From a virus, in the IMG/VR virus record IMGVR_UViG_3300027668_001405, positions 62,001 through 126,000 of that record: a stretch of 64,000 bases of DNA. The stretch is one strand, 5' to 3'. This document shows positions 51,909-61,000 of this stretch, piece by piece; position 1 is the stretch's first letter; the number at the start of each line of letters is the position of its first letter. The notes below the pieces were generated by a model. It was not told the origin of the DNA, made no database searches, and was given only the letters and a program-made list of their open reading frames with translations. The position numbers and the translations under genes are program-made.

Positions 51909-52163
51909 TTATCCCCAATCCTTATGGTCACCAAATTCTTCATTTTGTCTATAGCCTTCATTGTAGGCTAGGATTTCTGCTTCTGTCATATCCTCTTCTT
52001 TTACTTTTGTAGAATTATGTGTTCCCCCTAGGAAGTAATGAGGGCGTCCTGGGCGTCGATAATAACTATCAGCTCCACCTCTGTCGTGTGGACCACCATG
52101 TCGTTTGTCAAACTCAGTAAGTTTGTCAATTGTATTTTGAATATCGTGTCCAAGAGTTTCCAT
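51909..52163 (-). CDS. Small charged phage protein (84 aa)
   Basis: 84 residues, rich in Gly, His, Arg (RHGGPHDRGGADSYYRRPGR), then an acidic helix. Unknown. Own promoter at 52199-52227. Confidence 0.6.
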   Translation of the reverse strand: METLGHDIQNTIDKLTEFDKRHGGPHDRGGADSYYRRPGRPHYFLGGTHNSTKVKEEDMTEAEILAYNEGYRQNEEFGDHKDWG

Positions 52164-52198
52164 AGTTTTATTCCTTATATTTTCTATGTAGTAGTTCT

Positions 52199-52227
52199 AC
52201 AATAACATGTAAAGAACTGTATGTCAA
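52199..52227 (-). promoter_or_regulatory. Sigma-70 promoter
   Basis: Minus strand TTGACA (52222-52227), 17 bases, TATTGT (52199-52204). No full inverted repeat in the spacer. Confidence 0.65.
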
Positions 52228-52233
52228 CCTAAA

Positions 52234-52809
52234 CTAGGTAAAGTCTTTAAAAAAGTCTTTCCTATACAGACATGCCATTATTTCTCTTATAAGATATACG
52301 TACTTACTACCTTGTTCGCTCCATGGTGAAATGTGTAACGCAAGTTCAATTGCTGATGTAGATTTCCATATTGTATTTTGCCATTCTAGTTCTTTTCTAA
52401 AGTCTGCATATACCTCTAAGTTACTAAGTATCCACATATAGTGTTTAATACTTTCACAGTAGTTTGCATATTTCTTAACACCCCAAGGTGCGTTTGGATT
52501 TCCTTTAGCTTTCATTTGTGGATCCTCTTTATTCCACGTTCTAATACCAAATAAATTATTTCCTTCTACTGCAAATCTGCTTTTGCCCCATGCTGTTTCA
52601 TGTGCGGCCATTGCAACGATAAGTTCTATTGGAATTTGTGTGTTTTTAGGATAGGCGGTTGTATCGGCATATATAACATCAACGCATCGTTTGATATCAT
52701 ATGCAAAGTCTCTACTACTTATTTCTGATGCATTTGCCTGTAATGTAAACATAGCAACTGCAAGGAACGCTAGTATTCTTTTCACTAAATATTTATTAAT
52801 ATTTGGCAT
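52234..52809 (-). CDS. Glucosaminidase (GH73/Bax-like) with signal peptide
   Basis: 191 residues. Signal peptide about 1-28 (KRILAFLAVAMFTLQANA). The mature part has MAAHETAWGKSRFAVEGNNLFGIRTW with catalytic Glu71, the mark of GH73-type N-acetylglucosaminidases such as Bax and FlgJ. Second peptidoglycan-cutting enzyme of the window. The ATG lies about 2 bases from the expected transcription start, so translation may be leaderless, or begin at a GTG eight codons on. Confidence 0.88.
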   Translation of the reverse strand: MPNINKYLVKRILAFLAVAMFTLQANASEISSRDFAYDIKRCVDVIYADTTAYPKNTQIPIELIVAMAAHETAWGKSRFAVEGNNLFGIRTWNKEDPQMKAKGNPNAPWGVKKYANYCESIKHYMWILSNLEVYADFRKELEWQNTIWKSTSAIELALHISPWSEQGSKYVYLIREIMACLYRKDFFKDFT

Positions 52810-52817
52810 ATAGTAAT

Positions 52818-52846
52818 ATTATACGTTTACTTCGATTAGTTGTCAA
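52818..52846 (-). promoter_or_regulatory. Sigma-70 promoter of the glucosaminidase gene
   Basis: Minus strand TTGACA (52841-52846), 17 bases, TATAAT (52818-52823). The -35 box lies in the last codons of the small lipoprotein gene; transcription would begin near 52811. Confidence 0.8.
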
Positions 52847-53009
52847 TGGTTCTTTTACTGGGTTTTTTGCGTATTTTGTCTATTATTTTCTTCTTTATAG
52901 GCGAAATAGCAACATCTCCAACAGTAACAGTACCAATTCCCTTTAATGTAAACAGTGAAGGGCCACATGCATTAAGCATTAAAAAGCAACTAATCAATAG
53001 TAATCGCAT
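52836..53009 (-). CDS. Small lipoprotein (57 aa)
   Basis: 57 residues: MRLLLISCFLMLNACGPS is a lipoprotein signal with lipobox LNAC (lipid Cys at 15), followed by a short basic domain (KKKIIDKIRKKPSKR). It starts on the stop of the polymerase gene (TAATG), which couples its translation. Small phage lipoproteins of this kind may be outer-membrane spanins or exclusion proteins; its place before a muralytic gene favours a lysis role, but no inner-membrane partner is identified. Confidence 0.7.
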   Translation of the reverse strand: MRLLLISCFLMLNACGPSLFTLKGIGTVTVGDVAISPIKKKIIDKIRKKPSKRTIDN

Positions 53010-55702
53010 TACCACTCAAATAGGTTAGTGAACGTTGTTTTAGCTGCCGCTTTATCTAAGCCCCAATCGAGAACACCAAGTAAGTTTTCTAACTTCTTAC
53101 TTACTACAATTTCTTCCATTTGATCATCATCAAAAGGCAATACCTTAAACCATTCTGGGAGCCTTGTTTCGTCTGTGGGATATCCTACACTTGTAAAGCC
53201 CATTGGATTATCTTTCAAACGACATACAATTGTTTTCATACCATCTGTAATTTCTACTGCATAATTATCGCTGTTAATCTGACGTAACTTATTCCAATTC
53301 AATGCCGCTGTAACGTGTCCAGGCATAGCAGGCTTCTTAACATCTTTAAGAGCTTTGCCGTTGTTGTGTGCATGATTACGATCTTTATCATAACGTGCCA
53401 TTTTACCTCGATACGCTGTTAAGTTATTAACACGCTTTGGACTACCTTTTTGCCAACTAGGCTTTTCACGATACTCTTTACGGAACTCAATAATACGTTC
53501 AAGTACTTCTTGTTCTTCTGTACCAGTAAGTACTTTTAACAATAGCTCTTTGAGAAAGTCTTGCATCCATACAGGAGTATCACTACGTTTTAGATCTAAG
53601 CCCATTGCTTTAATGTAACCATCTTTGCCGTCATTGTCCTCACGTTTACCTTCATTATCAAACACAAGCATTGCATAACGCTTCTTTGTAATAAAGATAC
53701 CTGCACTACCAACCATTTCTCGTCCTGCGGCAATAATCTCACCTAGTTCAAGTGTTGTGTGAAATGACTTATTCATAAAGCCAGGAAACGTTTTGTTTAC
53801 TTCTTCACAAACTGCATCATAGTAAGCAATAATATTATCTCTATCCCAATTAATTTCACCCTTGTTAATCTGTTCCTTTAACATAGGATATGCACTAAAG
53901 TAAGTAGAGTCAGTATCACCATATACAATTGCATCACCTTGGTGATCATAAACGCCTGCCATAACCTTATTAAGTTCGCCTGCCATGTGTTTAGCAATGC
54001 AACGACCTGTAAGTGTTGTACTCTGTCCCAAGCGACTATCAAAGAATCTACTACCAGGATTAAGTAACGCACCATATAAACTGTTCAAGTTAATCTTCTT
54101 AACCAACTGTCGCTTATCCCAATACGCAAACTTATCGCCACCTTCATCACGTGCCGCACGTGCTTTTGATTGTAAAACTTTACGTTCAGCATACCAACGC
54201 TCTAGCAATCCAGGAATAACACCTTTCTTTTCATATGTAAAGATTGTGCCGTTTGCACTCATTATCCAAGGCTGTCCACTATTAAATACAATTTCATATA
54301 TCTCTGCACCTGTTGCTTCAAAACTAGTTCCGTCTTCAAAGTCTAAGTGTAGTATTTCTTCAATATCTTTTTCCATTACCTTTTCATATTCCGGACACGC
54401 AAATCGTCCTTCCCATGCTTCAGCAACTGTCTTAGCATTTGCAATTAATTCTTTTGTGTACACTTGTCTAACTTGACCAATAATAGTTTCAGTACTCATA
54501 TTACAACTACGGATAATACTAGGATACAGTGAGTTCAAGTCAATACTGCCTACCCATTTATGCATACCTTTTTTAGGTGTTGCAACATATGCACCTGCCG
54601 CTGATGTTGTGTCTTTGTCATAACGTTTGTCTGGACAGATAAGACCCTGTGCATGTGCTTCGTTAAGAATAGCTTGGTCTGTTTGTGCAACTGCACCCAT
54701 TGTTGTTTGTAGTAGAACTGTGTTAGAGTGTGCTAGTACATTAGCTAAGTCAATAAACTGTAGCTTTGCATCTAGTTTAACAAGCAAGTCAACGTCTTGC
54801 CTCGAATATGCAATAAACTTTTCAAAGTCATTGTTGTATAACTGATCTAGTGTGCCTTCGTATTCTACTTTACGCTCACCAAGCTCATAATCACCAATTG
54901 CATCTAATGCATAACTGTGCATTTCATGATATGTATACTTGCGATAAAGTTGCATGTAATCCATGTGTACACGCCCAATAGTATCATACGTTTGTTGTAC
55001 AGCACCAAAGCGTTCAAACTCACGTGGCTTAGGAAACTTATCCCATAAACAAAATCTACGTGTGTGACTCTTGCTTAATACTTTTGCTACACGATTAACA
55101 AGATATGGAATATCAAAGCCTTCGCTGTTCCAACCAGTCATTACGTCTGCATCATCAATTAGATCTAAAAATGCTTCAAGCATTTCACGTTCAGTACTAA
55201 ACAAAATAGTATTTTCAAACTTATCAGTAATTTCAGTAGCCGCGGCCATTGTTAATGTCTTAGGTGCAATAGATAAACATATAGTTGTATTCATCCAACT
55301 GTTGTGTAAGCTAATTGCTGTTACTGCGTTAAATGGATCATGTGGTGGAGCAAAGCCTACATCTTTATTAAAGTCTGTCTCAATATCAAAGAAACAAATA
55401 TTAAGATCTGGTGTTTCAGTAGGATCATAATTCTCTGCGAATGTTTTAAAGATTACATTCACATCACTCTCATACAAGCCTTTGTGTCCGTTAATCTTTT
55501 TCTCAGTATTAAACTTCTTGCTAGTGTTGCATACAACACGCTCAAGCTTCTCGCCAAATATACTAGTATACTTGCCACGTTGCTCTTTATAATAAAATGT
55601 ATACTTTGCTGGAATTTCTTTAAATTCACGTTTACCATTAACACGTTCTACAACGTGTACAATGTCTTTATCTCTGTCGTGTGTTGCGTCTACATAGCTC
55701 AT
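53009..55702 (-). CDS. 43: Family B DNA polymerase (T4 gp43-like)
   Basis: 897 residues, against 898 in T4 gp43. Exonuclease motif I DIETDF with Asp106 and Glu108, further exo acidic sites (NSEGFDIPYLV; YSRQDVDLLV), polymerase motif A SIDLNSLYPSIIR near 390, motif B KKINLNSLYGALLN near 560 and motif C YGDTDST near 605. Full proofreading and polymerase function expected. It replicates the phage genome with the gp44-type clamp loader at 28199. Confidence 0.97.
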   Translation of the reverse strand: MSYVDATHDRDKDIVHVVERVNGKREFKEIPAKYTFYYKEQRGKYTSIFGEKLERVVCNTSKKFNTEKKINGHKGLYESDVNVIFKTFAENYDPTETPDLNICFFDIETDFNKDVGFAPPHDPFNAVTAISLHNSWMNTTICLSIAPKTLTMAAATEITDKFENTILFSTEREMLEAFLDLIDDADVMTGWNSEGFDIPYLVNRVAKVLSKSHTRRFCLWDKFPKPREFERFGAVQQTYDTIGRVHMDYMQLYRKYTYHEMHSYALDAIGDYELGERKVEYEGTLDQLYNNDFEKFIAYSRQDVDLLVKLDAKLQFIDLANVLAHSNTVLLQTTMGAVAQTDQAILNEAHAQGLICPDKRYDKDTTSAAGAYVATPKKGMHKWVGSIDLNSLYPSIIRSCNMSTETIIGQVRQVYTKELIANAKTVAEAWEGRFACPEYEKVMEKDIEEILHLDFEDGTSFEATGAEIYEIVFNSGQPWIMSANGTIFTYEKKGVIPGLLERWYAERKVLQSKARAARDEGGDKFAYWDKRQLVKKINLNSLYGALLNPGSRFFDSRLGQSTTLTGRCIAKHMAGELNKVMAGVYDHQGDAIVYGDTDSTYFSAYPMLKEQINKGEINWDRDNIIAYYDAVCEEVNKTFPGFMNKSFHTTLELGEIIAAGREMVGSAGIFITKKRYAMLVFDNEGKREDNDGKDGYIKAMGLDLKRSDTPVWMQDFLKELLLKVLTGTEEQEVLERIIEFRKEYREKPSWQKGSPKRVNNLTAYRGKMARYDKDRNHAHNNGKALKDVKKPAMPGHVTAALNWNKLRQINSDNYAVEITDGMKTIVCRLKDNPMGFTSVGYPTDETRLPEWFKVLPFDDDQMEEIVVSKKLENLLGVLDWGLDKAAAKTTFTNLFEW

Positions 55703-56166
55703 ATTTTATACTCAAAGTTTTGGGTAGTAGGATTAATGTTAATTAACCTAGCACCGTTTCTAATGTGATAATGTGTCGCCATTGGCGTTAGTGGTGATAA
55801 TGTCATAATAGTTTCTATGTTACCTTTTGTCCTCATAAATTTTAAAAGCTCTTCCATGATCTTTTTGCCTGCACCTTTTTTCAAAGACCAAACTGTGTAT
55901 GCTATTGCTATCTTGCCATCTACGTGACTCATAAGATCTAGTTCTTTAACAGTAGTCGGAATTTCATCTGTGTACGCAATACAAATAACACCTTCTATAT
56001 CGCCATCGTATTGTAGTCCAAATATCTTCCTACCTTTGTCTTTGCGAAATTCGTTGCTTAGTTCGGGCCTAACAGGATCATGTGTTATATCAATGCTATC
56101 TAATTCTACTATTTCTGCTCGCTTGATCCAACTATAAAAGTCGAAATCGTATCCTGCTATTTTCAT
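55699..56166 (-). CDS. GNAT-family acetyltransferase
   Basis: 155 residues. IFGLQYDGDIEGVICIAYTD, then VDGKIAIAYTVWSLKKGAGKKIMEELLKFM: the strand plus the K-x-G-A-G-K acetyl-CoA loop and helix 3, then a late strand THYHIRNGAR. Fits GNAT. Substrate unknown. Confidence 0.75.
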   Translation of the reverse strand: MKIAGYDFDFYSWIKRAEIVELDSIDITHDPVRPELSNEFRKDKGRKIFGLQYDGDIEGVICIAYTDEIPTTVKELDLMSHVDGKIAIAYTVWSLKKGAGKKIMEELLKFMRTKGNIETIMTLSPLTPMATHYHIRNGARLININPTTQNFEYKI

Positions 56167-57347
56167 AAATTGATTTTCCAGTATTTTTCTAATTGTGGGA
56201 TATAGTTAAGTATACTTGTTTTTCTGTGTTTGTCAAGTATTTCCGTTGTTTTACAGAAGAAATTCCAATCATCTATATCTTCTTCTGTGCGAGGTTTTCT
56301 AAGTGAATATATTAATGCGTCTGTATATTTTGAATTAGCTTCTAACCAATCTGCTAATTCCAACTTGTACTCTACATCAGGGTGAACTGACATACGCAAG
56401 TATCTAGGAAATGCAAGTGGGCTATTAAATAAGCCGGCGTTATGTGTTAAAACATGTTCACTACCCCATTCAACATATTCTTTAATGTTATACACATTGA
56501 GTAGTTGTGGAGTATATGACATACTAATTTTAAAATTGTGCTGTTGTTCTATAATTCTATCTTGTATTAACTTACCTTTATACTTTCCAATTGGTGTGCT
56601 TGGACGAATGTATTCATACAAATGATTTATGCCGTCCATACTTACAATTAGTTTTGCATTTAGTTTTGTTAATTTCTTTACAATATCATCTTTTACTAAT
56701 GTAAGATTAGTTATAATTTTTAACTCTCCTTTGTAGCTGTGTTCATTTAACTTATCCAATAGGTAAACAAACTGCGGTGTATAAAAAGGTTCGCCACCAC
56801 TTACATCAATTAATGATGCATTTAAAAACTCTTGTAAATTATCATCTACAACATTACTTGGTAGCCCATAATCTCTGCCTTTGGGATTAAAAATTGCTCT
56901 TCCAACTTCGTCTCCTAATGCATCGGATAATACTTTAGCATCTTTATACCAACCTGTGCTTCTATGTGGACTGCACATAGTACATCTTAGATTACATGCA
57001 TTACTAAAGTCTATCTTAATCTTACGTAGTTTTCCCGGTTGAGTTCCTTTGGTTGCTCCATGAGCAAATTCGCTAAAGTTATTATAACGCATACTTTGAC
57101 CAACAGCTTCTTCACCATTAATACAAAGTTCACATCCAGATGGTAAAATATTAGTAAGTGTTTGCTTTCTTGCTAACTGATAATCTTCACTATCAAATGC
57201 TTGCTGTATACTCATGTCGTTAATGTTTCCAACAAAGCCTTTATGTATGCAACAGAATCCTATACGTCCTTCTTGATCAACGTGTACTTCGTTATGTGGA
57301 CTTACGCAATAAGTGTTATCTGGACTGGGTCTATTTTGTGAAGACAT
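56163..57347 (-). CDS. Twitch-type radical SAM protein outside the island
   Basis: 394 residues from the ATG at 57347; an earlier GTG-type start would add a stretch from the overlapping gene. Auxiliary site Cys14, Cys32-Cys33, Cys72/Cys75; core Cys118, Cys122, Cys125 (CNLRCTMC); VSGGEPFYTP near residue 170. Same order as the eight copies on the plus strand, but lies between a methyltransferase and a GNAT gene, upstream of DNA polymerase. A role linked to DNA or nucleotides is possible from position only. Confidence 0.86.
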   Translation of the reverse strand: MSSQNRPSPDNTYCVSPHNEVHVDQEGRIGFCCIHKGFVGNINDMSIQQAFDSEDYQLARKQTLTNILPSGCELCINGEEAVGQSMRYNNFSEFAHGATKGTQPGKLRKIKIDFSNACNLRCTMCSPHRSTGWYKDAKVLSDALGDEVGRAIFNPKGRDYGLPSNVVDDNLQEFLNASLIDVSGGEPFYTPQFVYLLDKLNEHSYKGELKIITNLTLVKDDIVKKLTKLNAKLIVSMDGINHLYEYIRPSTPIGKYKGKLIQDRIIEQQHNFKISMSYTPQLLNVYNIKEYVEWGSEHVLTHNAGLFNSPLAFPRYLRMSVHPDVEYKLELADWLEANSKYTDALIYSLRKPRTEEDIDDWNFFCKTTEILDKHRKTSILNYIPQLEKYWKINL

Positions 57348-58440
57348 ACACACCCTCGAATTTTTCTCTACCCTCTTTCTTATCATTGCCCACACCGGGT
57401 CTAGTGTTAAGCATCATCTTAATTGTTTCTGTGTGTTTAAACCCACACTTCTCAGCTAATTCAATCCAACGGTCAACTACAAAGTATTCTTTATTACCAT
57501 AGCTTTTATAATCAGCAATGTTAGTAGCAAATACTCCATCTGAGTTTAAACCTTTGTGTATGTTTTGCATTGTGGGTGCAACATATCCTTCAAACCAATC
57601 ATCCATTGTAGTGTATTTAACCATGCACTGCGTTGGTTCGTCTGAGTATTTTTCTAAATTAAAATAAGGTGGGCTACTAAATGCTAAGTCAATATTTTCG
57701 CATTGGTATTCTTCTGAAGGTGAACAAATAATCTCAGAATCATTTCCCATTAATTTATCTAAATAATTTAAATAGTTAAATGTTTCTGTGTTTGGATCTG
57801 TGCCAATATAAGTGTAGTTCATGTTACTACTATTGATACCCAACAACCTACCTCCGTATCCACAACTGTAATCATATACTCTGCCCCATAGTACAGGACA
57901 TAAACGTTCTGCAATTGCCCTTGCATTTTTAGGTTTAAAGTTTTGTACGTTCTCACCTGTTACTAATTCAAGTGAACGTCTAACGGCTGTAGGATATACT
58001 AACTTGTTGCCTTCTCTAAACTCAAAACATATTCTTATAGCTCTGCGTAGTTTTGCATCATTAAAGAACCTGTCTTTTAAACTATTACTACCTCGGCCTT
58101 TTGGTTCAGCTGTTTGCATATTAGTAAATACAAACCTGTTGATTGTTTGACCTTGATTATTTCCAAGTCCTATTCTATTGTTTTCTACTTTGTTGTAAGA
58201 TGAAGATTTAAAATTCTTAATTGCAGTTTTTAAACCTTGTTCAGTGAAATAGATAATTGGTACAATACCTCTGTTACGATAGATATTGAATACACGCTCT
58301 ATTGTGTCTTGTGGATCTTTTTGATATACTTCGTTGGTAAACGTATCCAATTCACTATAGTGATCTTCATATCCTGTGAACTCATCATTGTGAATGTGTT
58401 CTGGTTTGATACCCCAGAATGAATGGATACGCTCTATCAA
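57331..58440 (-). CDS. DNA methyltransferase (N4/N6 amino type)
   Basis: 369 residues from a TTG start at 58440, 7 bases after AGGAGAG and 1 base after the previous stop. DYSCGYGGRLLG is the SAM-binding motif and DLAFSSPPYFNLE carries the SPPY catalytic motif of amino-MTases. A 180-residue N-terminal part precedes them and may recognise DNA. No partner nuclease is visible, so an orphan phage methylase that protects or marks DNA is likely. Confidence 0.82.
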   Translation of the reverse strand: MIERIHSFWGIKPEHIHNDEFTGYEDHYSELDTFTNEVYQKDPQDTIERVFNIYRNRGIVPIIYFTEQGLKTAIKNFKSSSYNKVENNRIGLGNNQGQTINRFVFTNMQTAEPKGRGSNSLKDRFFNDAKLRRAIRICFEFREGNKLVYPTAVRRSLELVTGENVQNFKPKNARAIAERLCPVLWGRVYDYSCGYGGRLLGINSSNMNYTYIGTDPNTETFNYLNYLDKLMGNDSEIICSPSEEYQCENIDLAFSSPPYFNLEKYSDEPTQCMVKYTTMDDWFEGYVAPTMQNIHKGLNSDGVFATNIADYKSYGNKEYFVVDRWIELAEKCGFKHTETIKMMLNTRPGVGNDKKEGREKFEGVYVFTK

Positions 58441-58441
58441 T

Positions 58442-58768
58442 TTACTCTCCTAGAAAGTACTTGAGTAATCCGGTTGTGTAAATGAAAATGGCAACTCCGT
58501 TAATAAAGACTAAGGCTCTATCATGCCATATCATACCAACTACTAACCAACCAGTAACTCCAATAAGAGAAATAAGCATACTCCATGGATGAACGTTTGC
58601 ACTTACTAACGCCATACCACAAAGAATAAAGAAACTAGCTGTCCATTTAATATACCAGTCTGTAGTATGTAATGGAGTAATTTTCTTAAAGACTCTAGTG
58701 GAGTCTAACTTCTTGATCTTCTCATCAAGTTTTACCCGAGCTACTTGCTCAATACTTTCCTTGGCCAT
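58442..58768 (-). CDS. Small multi-span membrane protein
   Basis: 108 residues: a charged N-terminal 36 residues, then three hydrophobic segments at about 42-60, 65-80 and 85-103. Sits between the dsbA-like and methyltransferase genes. Function unknown. Confidence 0.6.
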   Translation of the reverse strand: MAKESIEQVARVKLDEKIKKLDSTRVFKKITPLHTTDWYIKWTASFFILCGMALVSANVHPWSMLISLIGVTGWLVVGMIWHDRALVFINGVAIFIYTTGLLKYFLGE

Positions 58769-59025
58769 TAGTCTGCTCGTCCAACAACTTCGAGAATAGT
58801 TTCAAGTGTATCGAAATCATCTCTGTGCTTGTGGAATTCTGCTTTGTGTGCAACTTTGATTGCTTTAGTTAACACTCCGGGCTTAATGCCCATTTCTTCA
58901 GCAATATGTTTTACAGTATCTCGAAGACCCTCATTTAAAGTCTCGACCTCTGTCATAACATGTGTGCCTTCTGTGATAAGCTGTTTTAGCTTATTGATAT
59001 CTTCCGTACCGAACGTAATGCTCAT
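58768..59025 (-). CDS. dsbA: DsbA-like dsDNA-binding late-transcription protein
   Basis: 85 residues (T4 DsbA has 89). The pattern LKQLITEG...LNEGLRDTVKHIAEEMGIKPGVLTKAIKVAHK and a final DTLETILEVVG agrees with the DsbA family of T4-like phages, which bind DNA near late promoters. Own consensus promoter at 59053-59081 and AGGAGA ribosome site. Confidence 0.8.
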   Translation of the reverse strand: MSITFGTEDINKLKQLITEGTHVMTEVETLNEGLRDTVKHIAEEMGIKPGVLTKAIKVAHKAEFHKHRDDFDTLETILEVVGRAD

Positions 59026-59052
59026 AGTTTACTTCTCCTGTGTTAATATGTT

Positions 59053-59081
59053 ATTATACAGTTATTTTAAGCAATTGTCAA
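59053..59081 (-). promoter_or_regulatory. Sigma-70 promoter of the dsbA-like gene
   Basis: Minus strand TTGACA (59076-59081), 17 bases, TATAAT (59053-59058). The -35 box is inside the last codons of the upstream gene. Leader about 20 bases. Confidence 0.83.
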
Positions 59082-59933
59082 TTGATTTCTGATGATATTT
59101 TGTACCTTTTGCGTGATTAGTTTAATATCTGCTTCTTCGCCACGGTTTCTACGAACGGCTTCTAGCGTTGCTAGTGCAAACATTGTTTTAGCTTGTAAGG
59201 TCTCAAAATTGTGTTGATACTGCTGATACAGGTAACTAATTGTCTTTAACTTGTTAGCTACTGTGTTAAGGTTGATATCCCATTTGTGATATCCGTTATG
59301 TTGCTTATATTCAGTTATCCATGGTTTCATATTTGTATTAGGTTTAATTCCTAACTTGCTATATGTTGCTGTAGCATCTTCTAACCAATCGTCCATTTCT
59401 AGTATTACATCTGTATGTCTTGCCCAGTCAATGTCTTGATTTTGATATTGGTTATATACGTACTTCCAGGTTTCTTTTAAACTTACAAACTTATTCATTT
59501 CGTCGCTGTATTCACGCTTTAAGAATAAGTCCATATACTTATAACTGTTTTTGCCCATTGCAGTAGTAATTACTTTGATTGGGAGGTTATGCGTATCTCT
59601 CCATTCAATTAATTGTTCTGTGTTTGTAGCATGTGTAAACAATGCAATATTCTTATCTGTGGATAAGTTTTTCCATTGTAAACATAAATCTTGGATTGTT
59701 TTAAGAGACATCGTTTCATTGTTTCTTGCGGTGTGAGTGTATATTGATGCATACGAAGTTGGAATATTCCACCAATCTTCTATTACTGTTGCACTGTTAA
59801 ACTCTGCACCGGGTTCTTCTAGCCAAAGGTTTTTGTGTACTATATTATAAAATTCAGGGCTTTGATTAATTATGTATGTTAACGCACTTGCACTGATTGC
59901 ACTACGGGTACATACTAGATATATTTGATTCAT
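59067..59933 (-). CDS. Sulfotransferase-like protein, uncertain
   Basis: 288 residues. Start IYLVCTRSAISASALTYIIN has a P-loop-like Ser-rich turn (R-S-A-x-S-A-S), as in some sulfotransferase-like phage proteins, but the signature residues are weak. Later part helical. Overlaps the nitroreductase-like gene by 4 bases. Confidence 0.4.
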   Translation of the reverse strand: MNQIYLVCTRSAISASALTYIINQSPEFYNIVHKNLWLEEPGAEFNSATVIEDWWNIPTSYASIYTHTARNNETMSLKTIQDLCLQWKNLSTDKNIALFTHATNTEQLIEWRDTHNLPIKVITTAMGKNSYKYMDLFLKREYSDEMNKFVSLKETWKYVYNQYQNQDIDWARHTDVILEMDDWLEDATATYSKLGIKPNTNMKPWITEYKQHNGYHKWDINLNTVANKLKTISYLYQQYQHNFETLQAKTMFALATLEAVRRNRGEEADIKLITQKVQNIIRNQLTIA

Positions 59934-60712
59934 TTATTCATGAATACTTTGGGTAGGTAGTTCCATGCTTTGCCTTGTATTTTCCATTGCATATAATCGT
60001 ATCCTTCCCATTGAGTAAATCGGGGTAATGATGGGTCAAACACTTTACGAGTAACGGGATCAGTAAACTGTTCGGCTTCTGGTCCAAAGCATACTGCTAC
60101 ACCTGGGTCGAACCAAATAGCATCATTAGCCTGTTCATTGGAAACCTGGTTGGGCTTTGTTCCATCTCTATTACCAAAGATTCCTGTTAGCTTGTCTTCA
60201 TAATTATTCCACATCCAGTTAGTAAAGTATGCTATTTTCTGGTCTTCATTGCCTTCATGAAACTGACCTTCTGTGCAACGAAATGTTCCTACTTTATGTC
60301 CTAGGTTTAATATCTCACTAAGTAGTACACCAAGTCCCATACCTTCGTGTCTAGTAGCTAATTCGTGTATAACTTTTTCTTTATGTTCTTCTGAATACAA
60401 CCATGTGCTTGGTCCACTCTTAACACATAGGAACATAGCTGGTGCTTGTGCTACTGGTATCATGTACTCACGTGGAATATCGGGATGTTTAACATCATTT
60501 TTAGGCTGCCAGTATATGTTTTTAAGTAGCCAGTGTCTTATATCTGAATCGCTATCGTCAAGATAGATCCAAATATCAGATTTAGCATCACATTGTAATG
60601 GTAGGTTGTTTAGAACTGTTTCTAGATGATCTATATGTTCTTTAGGTATTGTTCGGTTGGTCTCTGAAAATTTTCTAACGGTATATCGATTAGTCCACTG
60701 TTTAGCGTCCAT
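59930..60712 (-). CDS. Nitroreductase-like protein
   Basis: 260 residues. YTVRKFSETNRTIPKEHIDHL is the R-x-S/F...IP start of nitroreductases, and THRHEGMGLGVLLSEILNLGHKVG... (EGMGLGVLLSEILNLG) matches their central helix and Gly loop. Diverged relative of the protein at 14857. FMN oxidoreductase activity is likely; substrate unknown. Confidence 0.6.
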   Translation of the reverse strand: MDAKQWTNRYTVRKFSETNRTIPKEHIDHLETVLNNLPLQCDAKSDIWIYLDDSDSDIRHWLLKNIYWQPKNDVKHPDIPREYMIPVAQAPAMFLCVKSGPSTWLYSEEHKEKVIHELATRHEGMGLGVLLSEILNLGHKVGTFRCTEGQFHEGNEDQKIAYFTNWMWNNYEDKLTGIFGNRDGTKPNQVSNEQANDAIWFDPGVAVCFGPEAEQFTDPVTRKVFDPSLPRFTQWEGYDYMQWKIQGKAWNYLPKVFMNK

Positions 60713-60715
60713 TGC

Positions 60716-61000
60716 CTATCGCCTCTTTTTCTCAAGTGCTTTTATACGTTTTTCTAATTCTTCTATTTTTATAGTTAGTTTTGGATTGGCTGCTTTCCAT
60801 GCATCTGGGTTATGCTGTAACCAAGTAAAGCCCCAACGATTAACTAAAAAGTCTAACGTTGCTTGCCACTTGTTAATAGCCCAAAAAGCCATGTAAGTAT
60901 CTTTAATCCAATATATGAATAAAGCACCAAATATACTACCTGCTAGTGCTGTCCAGATCCATAACCTGTTTGTCGCCATTTCTAATATAGTATCCCACAT
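60716..61000 (-). CDS. Small membrane protein with coiled-coil tail
   Basis: 94 residues: hydrophobic segment at about 10-32, Trp-rich middle (WATNRWGFTW type), and a C-terminal coiled coil (IEELEKRIKALEKKRR). Function unknown. Confidence 0.6.
   Translation of the reverse strand: MWDTILEMATNRLWIWTALAGSIFGALFIYWIKDTYMAFWAINKWQATLDFLVNRWGFTWLQHNPDAWKAANPKLTIKIEELEKRIKALEKKRR

Noticed and set aside
52840-53028. Plus-strand ORF of 62 codons with a hydrophobic start
   Set aside because: It is antisense to the small lipoprotein gene and lies on a promoter; the minus-strand lipoprotein has a lipobox and coupled start, which explains the region better.
53985-54476. Plus-strand ORF of 163 codons
   Set aside because: Exact antisense of the conserved polymerase core; no ribosome site or motif.
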